Part shown: piece by piece, positions 7,170 through 16,784 of the stretch | Layout: every line of letters starts with the position of its first letter | How positions within the stretch are numbered: the stretch's first letter is position 1 | DNA from: Rhodopirellula sp. SM50 | GTDB lineage: Bacteria; Planctomycetota; Planctomycetia; Pirellulales; Pirellulaceae | Length of the DNA stretch: 64,000 nucleotides | NCBI RefSeq assembly: GCF_002289565.1 | Contig: NZ_NTFY01000005.1 | Coordinates: 1 to 64,000 of the forward strand | Direction: 5' to 3' | The notes under the pieces: model-generated | The model's database searches: none | Told to the model about the DNA's origin: nothing | Seen by the model: the letters and a program-made list of their open reading frames with translations, nothing else | Position numbers and translations under genes: made by a program

Positions 7170-9896
7170 ATGCTTAGCATCGCAAATCTGAATATCCGAC
7201 TAACTCCGGGGCGCGCCGTTTCAAGGGCCGGCGTCGCATCATTTGACCGAATGGTCGGTGGACCGGTGGTGTTGCTGGAATGGCTGGAGACGCAGTTGGG
7301 CCTGCCACAAGTCGATGTGCATCGCGCGTCGCGTGTGATGCAGTATGCTGACGCACTGCGGAAGGTGCAGGACGCTTGCTTCTCACAAAGTCTTGAGGCC
7401 GACGGTTGGGAAACGGCATCGGAGCTGCTCAAGCGACGCGATGAGTTGATATTGTGTGGTTGGGATGGAATCAAGAGCGACGGCTGTCCTCAGATCACAC
7501 GCGACCTGGCAGCTGCCGAAAAGGAATACCGTGGTTCGTTTCCCAGCGAAGCCGAACGATTGACAGCGGTGATGGAGTCGCTCGATGCGGGCCAAGTTTT
7601 GCCACCTCATGAGCTTAAGCTTTACGAGGGCACCGACGTTTGGCCGGCGGCTTGGCAGAGGGTGCTAAACCGCATGAACGTTTTCCCGGCGGAGGCAGTG
7701 CTGCCATTGGCTGGAGAGGGTGGTTCGTTACAGGCGGCCGGTTGTGTCGTGCGTGGACGTCAAGCGGCAGCGTTCGCTTGCGACGAGAGCTTGCGGGTGA
7801 CGAAGGCACGTAGTGAGACGGCGGCAACCGAGTTGGTCAGTTCGGTTTTGGCGGAAGATTTTGCAAGCCATCCACACAAGGTCGCTCGTACGGTTGTGCT
7901 GTGCGAAGACGATTCGTTGGCAGTCCGACTGGACGCTAGCTTGCAGCGTCGCGGGGTGCCGACAATGGGCACGTCGGTGCAGACGAAGGCCCATCCGGTT
8001 TTGCAGGTGTTGCCGCTGGCTTTGGAGCTGTGCTGGGATCCCGTCGATCCGCAATGCCTACTCGATCTTTTGACGCTGCCCGTGATTCCATTTCCGCGTC
8101 CGATCGCGTCGCGACTGGCGCGGGCACTGGGCGAAGAACCGGGGATTGGTAGCGCGGCATGGGACCGTACGTTTGATGAGATTTGCGCTGAGTCGGATCA
8201 AGATCCTGACCAGCCCGGGAAGATGGCAGAGCGGCTTCGCGATTGGCTCTGTACCGAGCGATCACCGGCCAACCTACCGATCGCGACGGCGATGATGGCC
8301 GGTCAATGTCGCAAAGTCGCGACGTGGGCGATCGGACGCGCGACCTTGATTTGGAATGACGAAAGCCGCAGCGATTCGGATGAACAAGTTGCGATCGCTC
8401 TTCGTGAAGCAGCTCGCCAGGCTTCACTGCTTGGTAAACTTGTTGAATTGACGGGCAAAACCATCACACAGCCACAATTGGGCCGATTGCTGGATGAGGT
8501 GATGGACCGCGGTGTCGAATCGCGACCTTGCCCGGTCGCTGATGGTGGGCCTACTTGGGTGCGATCGCTTGCCGAAATCGCTAATTGCTACGATCGTTTG
8601 ATTTGGTTGGGAACCACAACGGCCGATGCACCCGGTAGTTGCTGGTCGGTCAAGCAACTCAGCGACTTTGCCGCAGCCGGTATCCAGCTGGATGACGGAA
8701 CGAACAACCTGCGGTCTCTGCGAGCGGCTGAGGCGAGAGGGCTTTGTTTAGCAAAAGAGTCGCTCCTGGTGGTTGCATTGCCGGCCAGCGAGGAACAGCG
8801 AGTGCATCCGTTGTGGTTGGCGATCGAGCAGAAGATTGCCCAGCATCATCAACCCAATGAATGGAGTCCGCCCGCGATCGAGGACTTGGTAGCTGGCAAT
8901 GATTGTGAAGCACTTTCGCCGTTTGAATTTCGGTGTGAATCAGTAACGGCTCAGCCAGCTCAACCACAACGTCCTGCCTGGGAGATACCGGCAAGCCTGC
9001 TAAAGGATCGCGAGACGGTTTCAGCCTCGGAACTGGAAGATCGATTGGCTTGTCCGCTGAAATGGACGTTTCGGTATCAAGCGGGTTTGCGACCGAGCGG
9101 GATCGCGAGCTTGCCCGATGAGTTTCAACTTCGTGGGAATCTGTTTCACAAGATTCTCGAACGCGTCTTTGGTGGCGACGGAGCACTGCCTGACGCAGCA
9201 GAGGCAGTCCGTTTGGTCGAGACCACGTTCGACGAACGTTTGCCGCTCGATGCCGCTCCGTTGGCTCAACCGGAGAAACGTGTTGAAAGCCAGAGACTGA
9301 AGAACGAGTTGGTGAAGGCGACTCGTTTGTTTGTTGAGACGCTATCGGATGGTGGCTATACGAGCGTGAGAATCGAAGTACCGATCGAGGGAACCGCCTT
9401 CGGGAAAGAGATGCGAGGTTCCATTGACTGCGTGGCGTCGGCCAAAGACGGTCGTGAAGCGGTTGTTGATTTCAAGTACGCCGGTCGTGCGAAGTTCTAT
9501 GACATGATTACCGAGGGGCGATCGGTACAGCTTGCCACGTACGCGTACAGTCGCTGTCAGACCGGTGGGGATTTTCCAGCGGTGGCGTATTTGGTGCTCT
9601 CTGACGGAAAGTTCTTCACGCCATTGGGTAGTCCGCTCGCGGGTGTCGATCCGGCTCAGGTTCTTGACGGTCCATCCATCGAGCGAGTGTGGAACAACTT
9701 TTCACGAGCGATCGTTGACGCGGAGGAGTGGCTTTCAACTGACGCAGCAGTTCCGGCCCGGCCGCTTCAAGTGTTTGATGATTGGCCCCATGGGGCGAAC
9801 ATCGTATTGAAAGAGAAACTGAAGCGGGATGAATCGCAGGGCGTGTGCCGCTACTGCGAGTACACGAAGTTATGCGGCAAGGAGGCGGTCCAATGA
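7170..9896 (+). CDS. AddB-like PD-(D/E)XK nuclease with Fe-S cysteines (908 aa)
   Basis: Begins 3 nt after the PLD-like gene, with AGGA upstream. The C-terminal nuclease domain shows D753 and D767-F-K769 in the GSIDC...VVDFKYAG region, the PD-(D/E)XK core. The four cysteines that hold a 4Fe-4S cluster in AddB nucleases are present as C628 (LACPLKW) and C893-x2-C896-x5-C902. The N-terminal half resembles a helicase-like scaffold without a Walker A motif. Shorter than Bacillus AddB (about 1160 aa). It should partner the downstream AddA-like protein in resecting DNA ends. The stop overlaps the next start as ATGA. Confidence 0.85.
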   Translation: MLSIANLNIRLTPGRAVSRAGVASFDRMVGGPVVLLEWLETQLGLPQVDVHRASRVMQYADALRKVQDACFSQSLEADGWETASELLKRRDELILCGWDGIKSDGCPQITRDLAAAEKEYRGSFPSEAERLTAVMESLDAGQVLPPHELKLYEGTDVWPAAWQRVLNRMNVFPAEAVLPLAGEGGSLQAAGCVVRGRQAAAFACDESLRVTKARSETAATELVSSVLAEDFASHPHKVARTVVLCEDDSLAVRLDASLQRRGVPTMGTSVQTKAHPVLQVLPLALELCWDPVDPQCLLDLLTLPVIPFPRPIASRLARALGEEPGIGSAAWDRTFDEICAESDQDPDQPGKMAERLRDWLCTERSPANLPIATAMMAGQCRKVATWAIGRATLIWNDESRSDSDEQVAIALREAARQASLLGKLVELTGKTITQPQLGRLLDEVMDRGVESRPCPVADGGPTWVRSLAEIANCYDRLIWLGTTTADAPGSCWSVKQLSDFAAAGIQLDDGTNNLRSLRAAEARGLCLAKESLLVVALPASEEQRVHPLWLAIEQKIAQHHQPNEWSPPAIEDLVAGNDCEALSPFEFRCESVTAQPAQPQRPAWEIPASLLKDRETVSASELEDRLACPLKWTFRYQAGLRPSGIASLPDEFQLRGNLFHKILERVFGGDGALPDAAEAVRLVETTFDERLPLDAAPLAQPEKRVESQRLKNELVKATRLFVETLSDGGYTSVRIEVPIEGTAFGKEMRGSIDCVASAKDGREAVVDFKYAGRAKFYDMITEGRSVQLATYAYSRCQTGGDFPAVAYLVLSDGKFFTPLGSPLAGVDPAQVLDGPSIERVWNNFSRAIVDAEEWLSTDAAVPARPLQVFDDWPHGANIVLKEKLKRDESQGVCRYCEYTKLCGKEAVQ

Positions 9897-12800
9897 GCGT
9901 GTCAAACAACACAGTATCGACTCTTGAGCTGATCCGAGCCGGTGCCGGAAGTGGCAAGACATACAACCTTTGCGAAACCGTTGCCGCGGCCGTCCGCGAT
10001 GGCTTGGATCCGGCCCGAATCATGGCGACGACGTTCACTAAGAAAGCGGCGGCGGAACTGAAGGGGCGCATCCAGGCAAAATTGCTTTTGTGGACCGACG
10101 ATCCCGAAGCGAATCAACTGGCCGCGGATCGTTTGGAATTGGCTGCAATTGGAACGGTCCACGGCGTCGCCCATCGCGTGCTGTCACGCTATGCCGTCCA
10201 ACTCGGGCTTTCGACGCGGTTGGAGGTGATGTCGGAACGTGCGGCGGAGCGATTGGTTTCCGAGCAGTTGAACATCCTGCCGCTGGACGGTTGGGAGCAA
10301 CTGGTTTCGTGTGCTCATCGTCTTGGTGTGAAGGACCTGCAGCAGCAACTCTTGAAACTTCTCGACGCGAAACGTAGCAACCAAATCAGCGACGACGGCG
10401 TGCGTCAGCATTTGAAGGATTCTGCGACGAGGGTTTGCCAATTGTTGTCGTCCAGAGAGCCTCTTATGGTCGCATCCTTCGATGACTTTCTGGAGCTGAT
10501 TCAGGAGACGCTACGCGATCCCGCAGTGCAGACATGCACAACGAAGGATTCGATTGCGATTCGCCGAAAGCTGGTGGATCTTCAGTCAATGCGACATGGA
10601 AAATGGGAAGCCTATGCGGAAGTTTTGACACGCGGGTTCAAAGCCGGCAAACGCTCAGGTGCCGACGCTGCACTGGACAATCTGCGCAGCAATGCGGCAG
10701 AAGTCTGCAATCACCGAGATCTCCACGATGATGTTTGCAAATTCTCGGACTTGCTGGCCGAACACGCGATCCTAATCGAAACGGGATGCCGTCAATACAA
10801 GATCGAACGAGGACTGGTCGACTTCACCGACTTGGAAACACTTTTCTTGGAGGCTTTGCTGGGTGATCAATTACCAGCGTTGATCGAGAACGATTTTTCA
10901 TTGGTCATGGTTGATGAATTCCAGGATACGAACCCATTGCAGCTGGCAATCTTCCAAGCCGTCCGTCGGATATCACCACGGCATCGCTGGGTTGGTGATC
11001 CGAAGCAAGCGATTTTTGGCTTTCGAGGCACTGATCCTGGGTTGGTCCGCAAAGTTTGGGAGCAGTTTCGCGATTCCGAGTTGCCGCCGCTGCCCGATAA
11101 CCGACGTAGCCAGAAAGGCTTGGTCCAGTTTGTCGGCACAATCTTTGAACCGATCTTCGGCGAGGACGCAAAGCAGAATCCGGTGAACGAAGAATCGGAT
11201 CGCAACATCGAACGTTGGCTGTTCAAAACGAAGAACCAAAACGACGACGCCAAGGCGCTGGTTGCTGGCATACGCGAGTTGCAAGACGAAGGCTATCGAC
11301 TTGGTGATATCGTCGTCCTCGAGCGGGCCAACGCGGGCGTTGAGAAGCTCGCTATCGAGCTGGAACGCAACGGCATCGACTACTTATTTGAGAATGCCGG
11401 ATTGCTGTCGACCCGTGAGGGCGTATTGACGATGGCTGGTATGCGGTTGGTACTGGACCGGAACGATTCATTAGCCGCCGCGACCATCAAACACTTGCTT
11501 TCCTCGCCAGATGCAACCACTCCCGACTGGATAATCGACCGACTGACTCAACGCTTGGCCGACCGAGAGGCCAACGAAGATTCCAGCAGCGAGACGCGTG
11601 TTTGGAGACAACCATGGGAGGGAGATGCGGATCTGACCAACCTGGAACAAATCGACCGCAAGACTTCTTCGCCCCATTCGGTTTGCAAGCTGGTTTTGGA
11701 AGCTTTGGATTTGCCCAATCGGATTGCAACCTGGGGCGACGTCGCGCAGCGTGCTTGCAATCTAGATTCCATCTTGAAGCACGTTGCCAATTACGAAGAT
11801 CAAATGCTCGGTTCGGGGCAAGCCGCGACGTTGGGCGGAGCAGTTCTGTACCTGGAGCAATTGGCAAAGGAAGGTGAAGACATCAAGTATCCGCCGCTGG
11901 GTCATAACGCAGTGACGATCATGACCTACCACAAGTCAAAGGGCCTGCAGTGGCCAGTCGTGATCCTGAGCGGCCTAAATAGCGATCGCGGGCCGAATAT
12001 GTGGCAGCCATCTGTCAGTGGCGGTGGCGAAGATGTGAACAAGCCGTTGGACGGAAGAGCCATTCGTGCCTGGGCCTGGCCGTTTGGCATGAACGACGCC
12101 CAGCCGCCCCAACGCCGCTCCGGTACAACTCTGGACGATGATGCGGTCGCTTCCCCGGAAGGCGCCGAGCAAGCCGATATCGAAACCGCCGAGAATTTGC
12201 GTCTGCTTTATGTTGGCTGCACACGAGCCGAATCCAAACTGGTTTTCGCGCACCGACGCGGTACTGACAAGTGGCTGCAGCGTTTGCCGAATATCGATGA
12301 GATTCTTCCCGTCGATAGTGATCCCGGCGAGCATTCACTGGCGGGTATAAGTACCAGCTACGTCTTGCGGCATCTTGAAGCGAGCGATCCGTCCGATGCA
12401 GTCCGTGACCAGCCGATCCATTGGTTCGCGCAGGCAAGGGATACTCCAGCGGTTGCGACACCACGATTTCATTCCCCCAGTCAGATTGACGTCGACGAAG
12501 CGGATGATCGTGAACTTGACACCCATGAATTGCCCGGTGGCTCGCATTTCCCAGAAGGCCTCGACCAAGAGCATTATTCCGCCTTCGGCGACGCAGTTCA
12601 CGCCTATTTGGCTGCGTTACCTTCACTGGTGAACGTTGACGACGACCGCAAAATGGTGATAGCCCGGCTATGTTTGTCTGCGTACTCGATGGATGGAAAG
12701 CTTGCTCCGAGTGTTCTGGTTGAAATCGGAGGACGGTTTGCCGACTGGGTGAAAGTGACCTTTCCGGACGCAATATGGCGTGCAGAAGTCCCCGCCGTTG

Positions 12801-13045
12801 CTGAGCGCGACGCAGGTGGTTCGTATCATGGCACGCTGGATTTGATCTTGGAAATGCCCGACGGGGCAGTTGTCGTAATCGACCACAAAAGCGCGCCCAT
12901 TCGTCGGACCAATTGTGAAGCCAAGGCCAGACAATACATCGCACAAGTGGATGCCTACAACGAAATGCTCAGCCAGCAAGGATGTCAGATTGCTTCAACC
13001 TGGATCCACTTCCCGCTAGCAGGTGTTGTGGTGAATATTCGGTAG
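9893..13045 (+). CDS. AddA-like UvrD helicase-nuclease (1050 aa)
   Basis: The start is set at ATG 9893-9895, overlapping the AddB-like stop. Superfamily 1A helicase motifs are in order: Walker A GAGSGKT (K22), motif Ia TFTKKAAAELK, motif II VDEFQDT, motif III VGDPKQAIFGFRG, motif V TYHKSKGLQWPVV and motif VI LLYVGCTRA. The C-terminus carries a second nuclease site, D983 (GTLDLIL) and D997-H-K999. With two nucleases and one active helicase the pair matches AddAB architecture: unwinding and degrading double-strand ends in repair or against foreign DNA. The unusual point is the operon partner, a PLD-like protein. Confidence 0.9.
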   Translation: MSVSNNTVSTLELIRAGAGSGKTYNLCETVAAAVRDGLDPARIMATTFTKKAAAELKGRIQAKLLLWTDDPEANQLAADRLELAAIGTVHGVAHRVLSRYAVQLGLSTRLEVMSERAAERLVSEQLNILPLDGWEQLVSCAHRLGVKDLQQQLLKLLDAKRSNQISDDGVRQHLKDSATRVCQLLSSREPLMVASFDDFLELIQETLRDPAVQTCTTKDSIAIRRKLVDLQSMRHGKWEAYAEVLTRGFKAGKRSGADAALDNLRSNAAEVCNHRDLHDDVCKFSDLLAEHAILIETGCRQYKIERGLVDFTDLETLFLEALLGDQLPALIENDFSLVMVDEFQDTNPLQLAIFQAVRRISPRHRWVGDPKQAIFGFRGTDPGLVRKVWEQFRDSELPPLPDNRRSQKGLVQFVGTIFEPIFGEDAKQNPVNEESDRNIERWLFKTKNQNDDAKALVAGIRELQDEGYRLGDIVVLERANAGVEKLAIELERNGIDYLFENAGLLSTREGVLTMAGMRLVLDRNDSLAAATIKHLLSSPDATTPDWIIDRLTQRLADREANEDSSSETRVWRQPWEGDADLTNLEQIDRKTSSPHSVCKLVLEALDLPNRIATWGDVAQRACNLDSILKHVANYEDQMLGSGQAATLGGAVLYLEQLAKEGEDIKYPPLGHNAVTIMTYHKSKGLQWPVVILSGLNSDRGPNMWQPSVSGGGEDVNKPLDGRAIRAWAWPFGMNDAQPPQRRSGTTLDDDAVASPEGAEQADIETAENLRLLYVGCTRAESKLVFAHRRGTDKWLQRLPNIDEILPVDSDPGEHSLAGISTSYVLRHLEASDPSDAVRDQPIHWFAQARDTPAVATPRFHSPSQIDVDEADDRELDTHELPGGSHFPEGLDQEHYSAFGDAVHAYLAALPSLVNVDDDRKMVIARLCLSAYSMDGKLAPSVLVEIGGRFADWVKVTFPDAIWRAEVPAVAERDAGGSYHGTLDLILEMPDGAVVVIDHKSAPIRRTNCEAKARQYIAQVDAYNEMLSQQGCQIASTWIHFPLAGVVVNIR

Positions 13046-13171
13046 TCGATCCTGCCAGCACTGCAACACTTTCCGTTTGGAAACTGTGCGGATTTGGGGT
13101 CTAGCAGTGATGCATTGGAGAGAGGTGCAAGGGCCGTAACCGTACACCAGAACCAGTTAGCGGCGCCCGGT

Positions 13172-13950
13172 TTACTTGTTCAGCAGACGACGGCGGGCTC
13201 GGCGGGTTCTCTTGCGGTCGGCGGCTTGGCGATGCTCGTCCGCTCGGTACTCGCGAATCGATTCGGGATGCTCTGCTTTCCACGCCTGGGGAGTCATCGC
13301 TGATCAGTTCGTCTCGCCAGCGAGCGCTCTTCGTAAGACATCGTCCAAGTACGCTCGCACGTCCAAGTCGTTGCGTATCGCGCTGCCGGTAATCGTAAGT
13401 AAGTTCGCCGCACGCTCGCCCTCAGCCACCGAACCTTTGAACATCCAGTTCTTCCTTCCCGTGGCAACTCGCCTCATCAGCTGCTCGCAGTCGTTGTTGT
13501 CGATCGGAATCGTCGCGTCCTCGGTGAATCGGCGCAACGCTTCCCAGTGACGACGTACGTAACCCGTCGCCACGCCGAGATTATTTTTGGCGAGAACCGA
13601 CGGCGACTGTATCGATTCGCTGTCGAGGTACTCCGCGATCAAGTCAAGAACGTGACGCGATAAACTCTGGCGTCATGCGAGGCGCTCGGCATCGTCAAGG
13701 TCCTTGATCTGGTCCTCCACCTCGTAAAGCATCCGTATCAATGACTCTAGCTTGGCCACTTGCACAGGGAATGCACTGCGGCACTCGTCGATCTTGCGGC
13801 GCGCATGCGCCCAACATGCCGCGAACGTGACTCGCGAGTCACATCGGATATCAACCTTTTGAAAACCTGACCAACAGTCTCCTACCAAGTTGCCTTTGAA
13901 ATCGTCGAGCACGTCATCCGGGCCGTCGCGATGACGACTGGCCGACACCG
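13172..13950 (-). pseudogene. Decayed IS66 TnpC transposase, C-terminal half
   Basis: In one frame (13673 to about 13950) it reads SRHRDGP, NLVGDCWSGF and CWAHARRKIDE. After a frameshift near 13650 it continues as IAEYLDSES and TIPIDNNDCEQLMRRVATGRK. A TGA near 13303 then interrupts it before the tail TPQAWKAEHPESIREYRADE. So it has at least one frameshift and one stop, and lacks the N-terminal half and tnpA/tnpB. It is not the same subtype as the complete element at 2221-5200. It lies between the nuclease-helicase operon and the ubiquitin-like cluster. Confidence 0.8.
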
Positions 13951-14099
13951 GTGCAGGCCATGGACAGCCCGGGCAGGAGGAAACTGAACGCAATTTCGGC
14001 GTTCCGAGACGCCCCAATCTGTTTCGTACTCGGCACGGACCGATAAAGCTGATTCACAACGACCAGATTCATTGAAGCGTCGGATCGCCGACGGTTGTG

Positions 14100-14255
14100 A
14101 TGCTGTCCATTTATCGACCGAGTGATGCGAATCCGCCTGAAATACAACATCCGTTGGACCAGTGGGAATGCTGGACCGAGAATCCAAACTCGTTTCGGCT
14201 GCACGATCGACGCGCCGGACGGAATGTGACGATCGGCTGGGGGCTAAAAAATTGA
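14100..14255 (+). CDS. Possible small protein, 51 aa, unknown
   Basis: An ATG-to-TGA frame with plausible composition (several Trp, Pro and charged residues; ends TIGWGLKN). No ribosome site is clear and no family is recognised. It is convergent with the lipoprotein gene at 14343 and is followed by a strong hairpin, which could terminate both. It may equally be a chance frame. Confidence 0.2.
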   Translation: MLSIYRPSDANPPEIQHPLDQWECWTENPNSFRLHDRRAGRNVTIGWGLKN

Positions 14256-14287
14256 CCTGCGTCGCCCGAATGATTCAGCTGCCGTCC

Positions 14288-14321
14288 ACACACCCTGCCG
14301 GACGAATCCGGCGGGGTGTGT
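14288..14321. terminator. Strong hairpin closing the minus-strand cluster
   Basis: Arms 14288-14302 and 14307-14321 pair over 15 bp with one wobble and a 4-nt loop (TTCG on the minus strand). It lies 22 nt past the stop of the last cluster gene (14343). The T-run is short, so termination efficiency is uncertain. Confidence 0.55.
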
Positions 14322-14342
14322 TTGAATCGTCGTGACAAGGGG

Positions 14343-14768
14343 CTAATGCCCCGGTAGGTTCGCTGGATCTGAGCGAGGCGAAGCCTGGGGAAGCCGCTTG
14401 GATTGGGTCGAGAGCATCTCGACGAGTACCGGATCGGCCTTGGCTTCTTCGATCTGCTCGACCTTGCCTTTGGCGAGCAGCAACAGGATCAACGCAAGTG
14501 GCAGGCAGCACGCGAATAGGATGCCTGTTGCTTCGATGGAATTGGCGATGATTGGGTCGCTACGTTCGCGTTCGGACCAGTGCCGGCGGTCCGATTCGAG
14601 ATCGTCTCGGCCCTGGCTGAGGATTTCCTGCTGATCAAGCACCCGTTGTTGGGCGTCGAAGACTTGCTCAACCTGCTGGTCGGTTAGGACCGGTGGTTCG
14701 CGTTTACATCCGCCGAGTATCAGCGGCATAAGCATCATCGTCGCGATTGTTATGAACTTTGCTTTCAT
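14343..14768 (-). CDS. Small lipoprotein with second membrane segment (141 aa)
   Basis: The start at ATG 14766-14768 is fixed by GAGGAGG a few bases upstream. The N-terminus is a lipoprotein signal with lipobox LGGC (Cys ~20). A charged, coiled-coil-prone stretch follows (residues ~30-72), then a hydrophobic segment GILFACCLPLALILLLLA (~83-100) and a polar tail. Its first 65 nt overlap the end of the upstream small membrane gene, so the two are probably coupled. Last gene of the ubiquitin-like cluster and a candidate membrane anchor or effector. No family recognised. Confidence 0.65.
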   Translation of the reverse strand: MKAKFITIATMMLMPLILGGCKREPPVLTDQQVEQVFDAQQRVLDQQEILSQGRDDLESDRRHWSERERSDPIIANSIEATGILFACCLPLALILLLLAKGKVEQIEEAKADPVLVEMLSTQSKRLPQASPRSDPANLPGH

Positions 14769-14919
14769 CGTCCTCCTCTTGGTTTTGGGGTTGGTTGTGG
14801 AGTAGATGATTCAGGATTTGACGCAATCCTCGAATCTGTGTTCTCGACTGGATCACCAGCAAGGCCGTGAAGGTCAATGCCAGTGCCAGAGTGAAAACGA
14901 CAAGATGGACAGGCTGCAT
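14704..14919 (-). CDS. Small single-pass membrane protein (71 aa)
   Basis: The ATG at 14917-14919 is chosen because GAGAGGA lies about 9 nt upstream; an upstream ATG at 14943 lacks one. A hydrophobic N-terminal segment (residues ~5-24, VVFTLALALTFTALLVIQ) precedes an acidic, Asn/Gln-rich tail. The 3' end overlaps the lipoprotein gene by 65 nt in another frame. No family recognised. Position suggests it works with the lipoprotein at the membrane. Confidence 0.55.
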   Translation of the reverse strand: MQPVHLVVFTLALALTFTALLVIQSRTQIRGLRQILNHLLHNQPQNQEEDDESKVHNNRDDDAYAADTRRM

Positions 14920-14964
14920 GTTTGTTTTCCTCTCCGCGAACAAATGGGGCGCGGGTCGAAGCCG

Positions 14965-15375
14965 TTATGCGGCGTCCCGGGATTCTTTGAGCTCGCCGAT
15001 CAGGCTGGACGCTTGACGAATCGTGAGTGCCGAAACGTCGGCGGCACCGTAACGGTCTTGAAGCAGGTGATCGAGATCCACGCTTTTGCGCCGCGCAATC
15101 GCCCTGATGGCGGCGACTTGCTTTTCGGTTGCCAAGCGTGGCCTGCTGTCACCGTTGTGGGATCCATCTTGTGGGCGCGATTGTCCCACGGCTTGTCGTT
15201 TAACTGGAGAGGAGGAATTCGCTCGCCCAGAGACTGCGTCGACGCAGCGTCTGACAGCCTGATGAAGCCGTGACTCGGCATCGGCGTCAAAATTGTCCAG
15301 CTGGAGTTCAGCCAGACAAGTCGTCGTGGTTCCGTCCCGGCAGGGCGAGCCGGAAACACTGATTGAGAGTTTCAT
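14965..15375 (-). CDS. Small protein with C-terminal helical domain (136 aa)
   Basis: Starts at ATG 15373-15375 with GGAG 5 nt upstream, 45 nt after the E1-like gene. Residues 1-45 look like a small beta-rich domain, residues ~45-80 are a low-complexity linker, and the end (from ATEKQVAAIRAIARRKSVD to the last 10 residues) is a compact helical module. I recall a similar module at the C-terminus of phage recombination and single-strand-binding-type proteins, but that link is not certain. It could be a substrate or DNA-recruiting factor of the cluster. Confidence 0.6.
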   Translation of the reverse strand: MKLSISVSGSPCRDGTTTTCLAELQLDNFDADAESRLHQAVRRCVDAVSGRANSSSPVKRQAVGQSRPQDGSHNGDSRPRLATEKQVAAIRAIARRKSVDLDHLLQDRYGAADVSALTIRQASSLIGELKESRDAA

Positions 15376-15420
15376 GGAGTCTCCATGGTTAGAGTAAACG
15401 AATTGGCGATGGGTTTATCG

Positions 15421-16077
15421 CTAAGTAGGCATCATTTCGGATGCGAGCAGGTTGACGCTCAGGTCGCGTTCGACGGGAATGCTCCTCAGCCAGCGTGTCA
15501 GCTGGTGGACCATCAACGAAGCCGCGAGACTTGCGGCGTAGACGGTGCTGGCCGTGGTGCAACTGCCCGTGAGGGCTTCCGACGCCGCGAACAGCGTCGT
15601 TTCGTAGTGCTCGTCGTGTTTCGGATCATCCGAGGCGAGCACCCTGACAACTTCGCCACGCATCCGACCGTCGATCCACAAGTCGCACTGAGATTTCATG
15701 CGTCGCCAGATGGCGGCCCGTGATGAAATCGAATCGACACAGGAAAAGACGATCTCGCCGTGATCCTGCCGTGGCCGGAAGCGGTCCTTCACAACAGCGA
15801 CGTCGATCGACGAATCAATCAGACGGACATCGCCAGCCGTCGCCTCCACTTTTGGCTGGCCGATCTGGTCGTGTCGGTAACCTTGGGTAGTGACGTTGGT
15901 CAGCTCAACGTGGTCGAAATCGATCAACTGCAACCGTGGTACGCCGATCGAGGCCAGTTGCAATGCGACCTGTCGGCCGACGGCACCGACGCCGATGATT
16001 GTGACCCTTTGGCCTGCGAGACCTTCTCGGCGTACCAGCCCGGATTGCCGCGTAAAGCGATCTGCCGGCCCGGTCAT
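15421..16077 (-). CDS. ThiF/E1-like ubiquitin-activating family enzyme (218 aa)
   Basis: The ATG 16075-16077 overlaps the JAB stop (ATGA), so this start is preferred over the upstream one. Residues 27-34 (IIGVGAVG) form the Rossmann nucleotide loop, with acidic and Asn/Gln residues [10 protein letters not shown] at 52-61, as in E1/ThiF/MoeB enzymes that adenylate a ubiquitin-like C-terminus. C173 in GSCTTAST is the likely catalytic cysteine. No MoeB-type zinc cysteines are visible, and it is short, a minimal adenylation domain. It sits behind Ubl, E2-RING and JAB genes with overlapping ends. Expected role: activate the Ubl encoded at 17769 and hand it to the E2-like protein. Confidence 0.85.
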   Translation of the reverse strand: MTGPADRFTRQSGLVRREGLAGQRVTIIGVGAVGRQVALQLASIGVPRLQLIDFDHVELTNVTTQGYRHDQIGQPKVEATAGDVRLIDSSIDVAVVKDRFRPRQDHGEIVFSCVDSISSRAAIWRRMKSQCDLWIDGRMRGEVVRVLASDDPKHDEHYETTLFAASEALTGSCTTASTVYAASLAASLMVHQLTRWLRSIPVERDLSVNLLASEMMPT

Positions 16078-16784
16078 GACGCAACCCACTCGCTGGCTTC
16101 CCACGGGTTGTCCTCCCAGGATGATCCTGGGGCGGGCGAATCCGAGCGGAGGTCACTGTCACGCTGGTTACTGACCGGGAACATGTCGTGTCGCATCGCA
16201 AACGGATCCAACACGGTCACACGGCGTGCGTATTCAGCCTCCCACAGGTCGTGATCAGCCGCTTCAAAGGGCATTGAATAGTCGATCATCCGCCGCAGTC
16301 GCGTGTTGGCACCAGGGCCGGTATTGAATCTCAGCCGCCCGTACGTGGCTCCGTGCTTGGCCAAGATGAACATCACTGCCCAGTCCGCCGAGCCGAAACA
16401 ACGCTGGAATGTTTCTTCGTCGGTGCCACTGGGGGACGGACAGCTGCCTGGATGGGTGTGAATCCAGACACGAGCAAATTGCTCTGGGGAGCGTCCCGCA
16501 TCGACTTGATCGTCGAAGAAATCCGCCACCGACGCGTCGTCGAACTCGACAGAAACCGGTGTGCAGACCTGATCGATCATCACGATGTCCTCGATCAGCA
16601 ACAGGTCGTGTTCGTTGCTGATCCCGAACCCGCCGACTTCGGTTCCACCGAAATCACGCAAGAACTTCAGTTTCGCCCACGCGTAGGGGCTGAATCGAAG
16701 GGCAGGTCTCTTGCTGCGTCTCCGGCTGGGCCTCGGATAGCGTTTCTGTCTGCTCTTCGTTCGTTTCCTGGTCAAGGCAATCAT
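16074..16784 (-). CDS. JAB/JAMM metalloprotease, deubiquitinase-like (236 aa)
   Basis: The full JAMM signature is present: E49 (GTEVGGF), H109-x-H111, S119 and D122, that is HxHx7SxxD with upstream Glu, the zinc site of isopeptidases that remove ubiquitin-like proteins. The first ~28 residues are strongly basic ([18 protein letters not shown]). The start at ATG 16784 has GGAG about 10 nt upstream and overlaps the end of the E2-RING gene by 131 nt; a later start would leave the domain intact but lose the ribosome site. Expected role: trim the Ubl precursor and/or reverse conjugation. The stop overlaps the E1 start. Confidence 0.88.
   Translation of the reverse strand: MIALTRKRTKSRQKRYPRPSRRRSKRPALRFSPYAWAKLKFLRDFGGTEVGGFGISNEHDLLLIEDIVMIDQVCTPVSVEFDDASVADFFDDQVDAGRSPEQFARVWIHTHPGSCPSPSGTDEETFQRCFGSADWAVMFILAKHGATYGRLRFNTGPGANTRLRRMIDYSMPFEAADHDLWEAEYARRVTVLDPFAMRHDMFPVSNQRDSDLRSDSPAPGSSWEDNPWEASEWVAS

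Noticed and set aside
12015-12944. 309-codon minus-strand frame inside the AddA-like gene
   Set aside because: Arg/His-rich antisense reading of a well-supported helicase gene.
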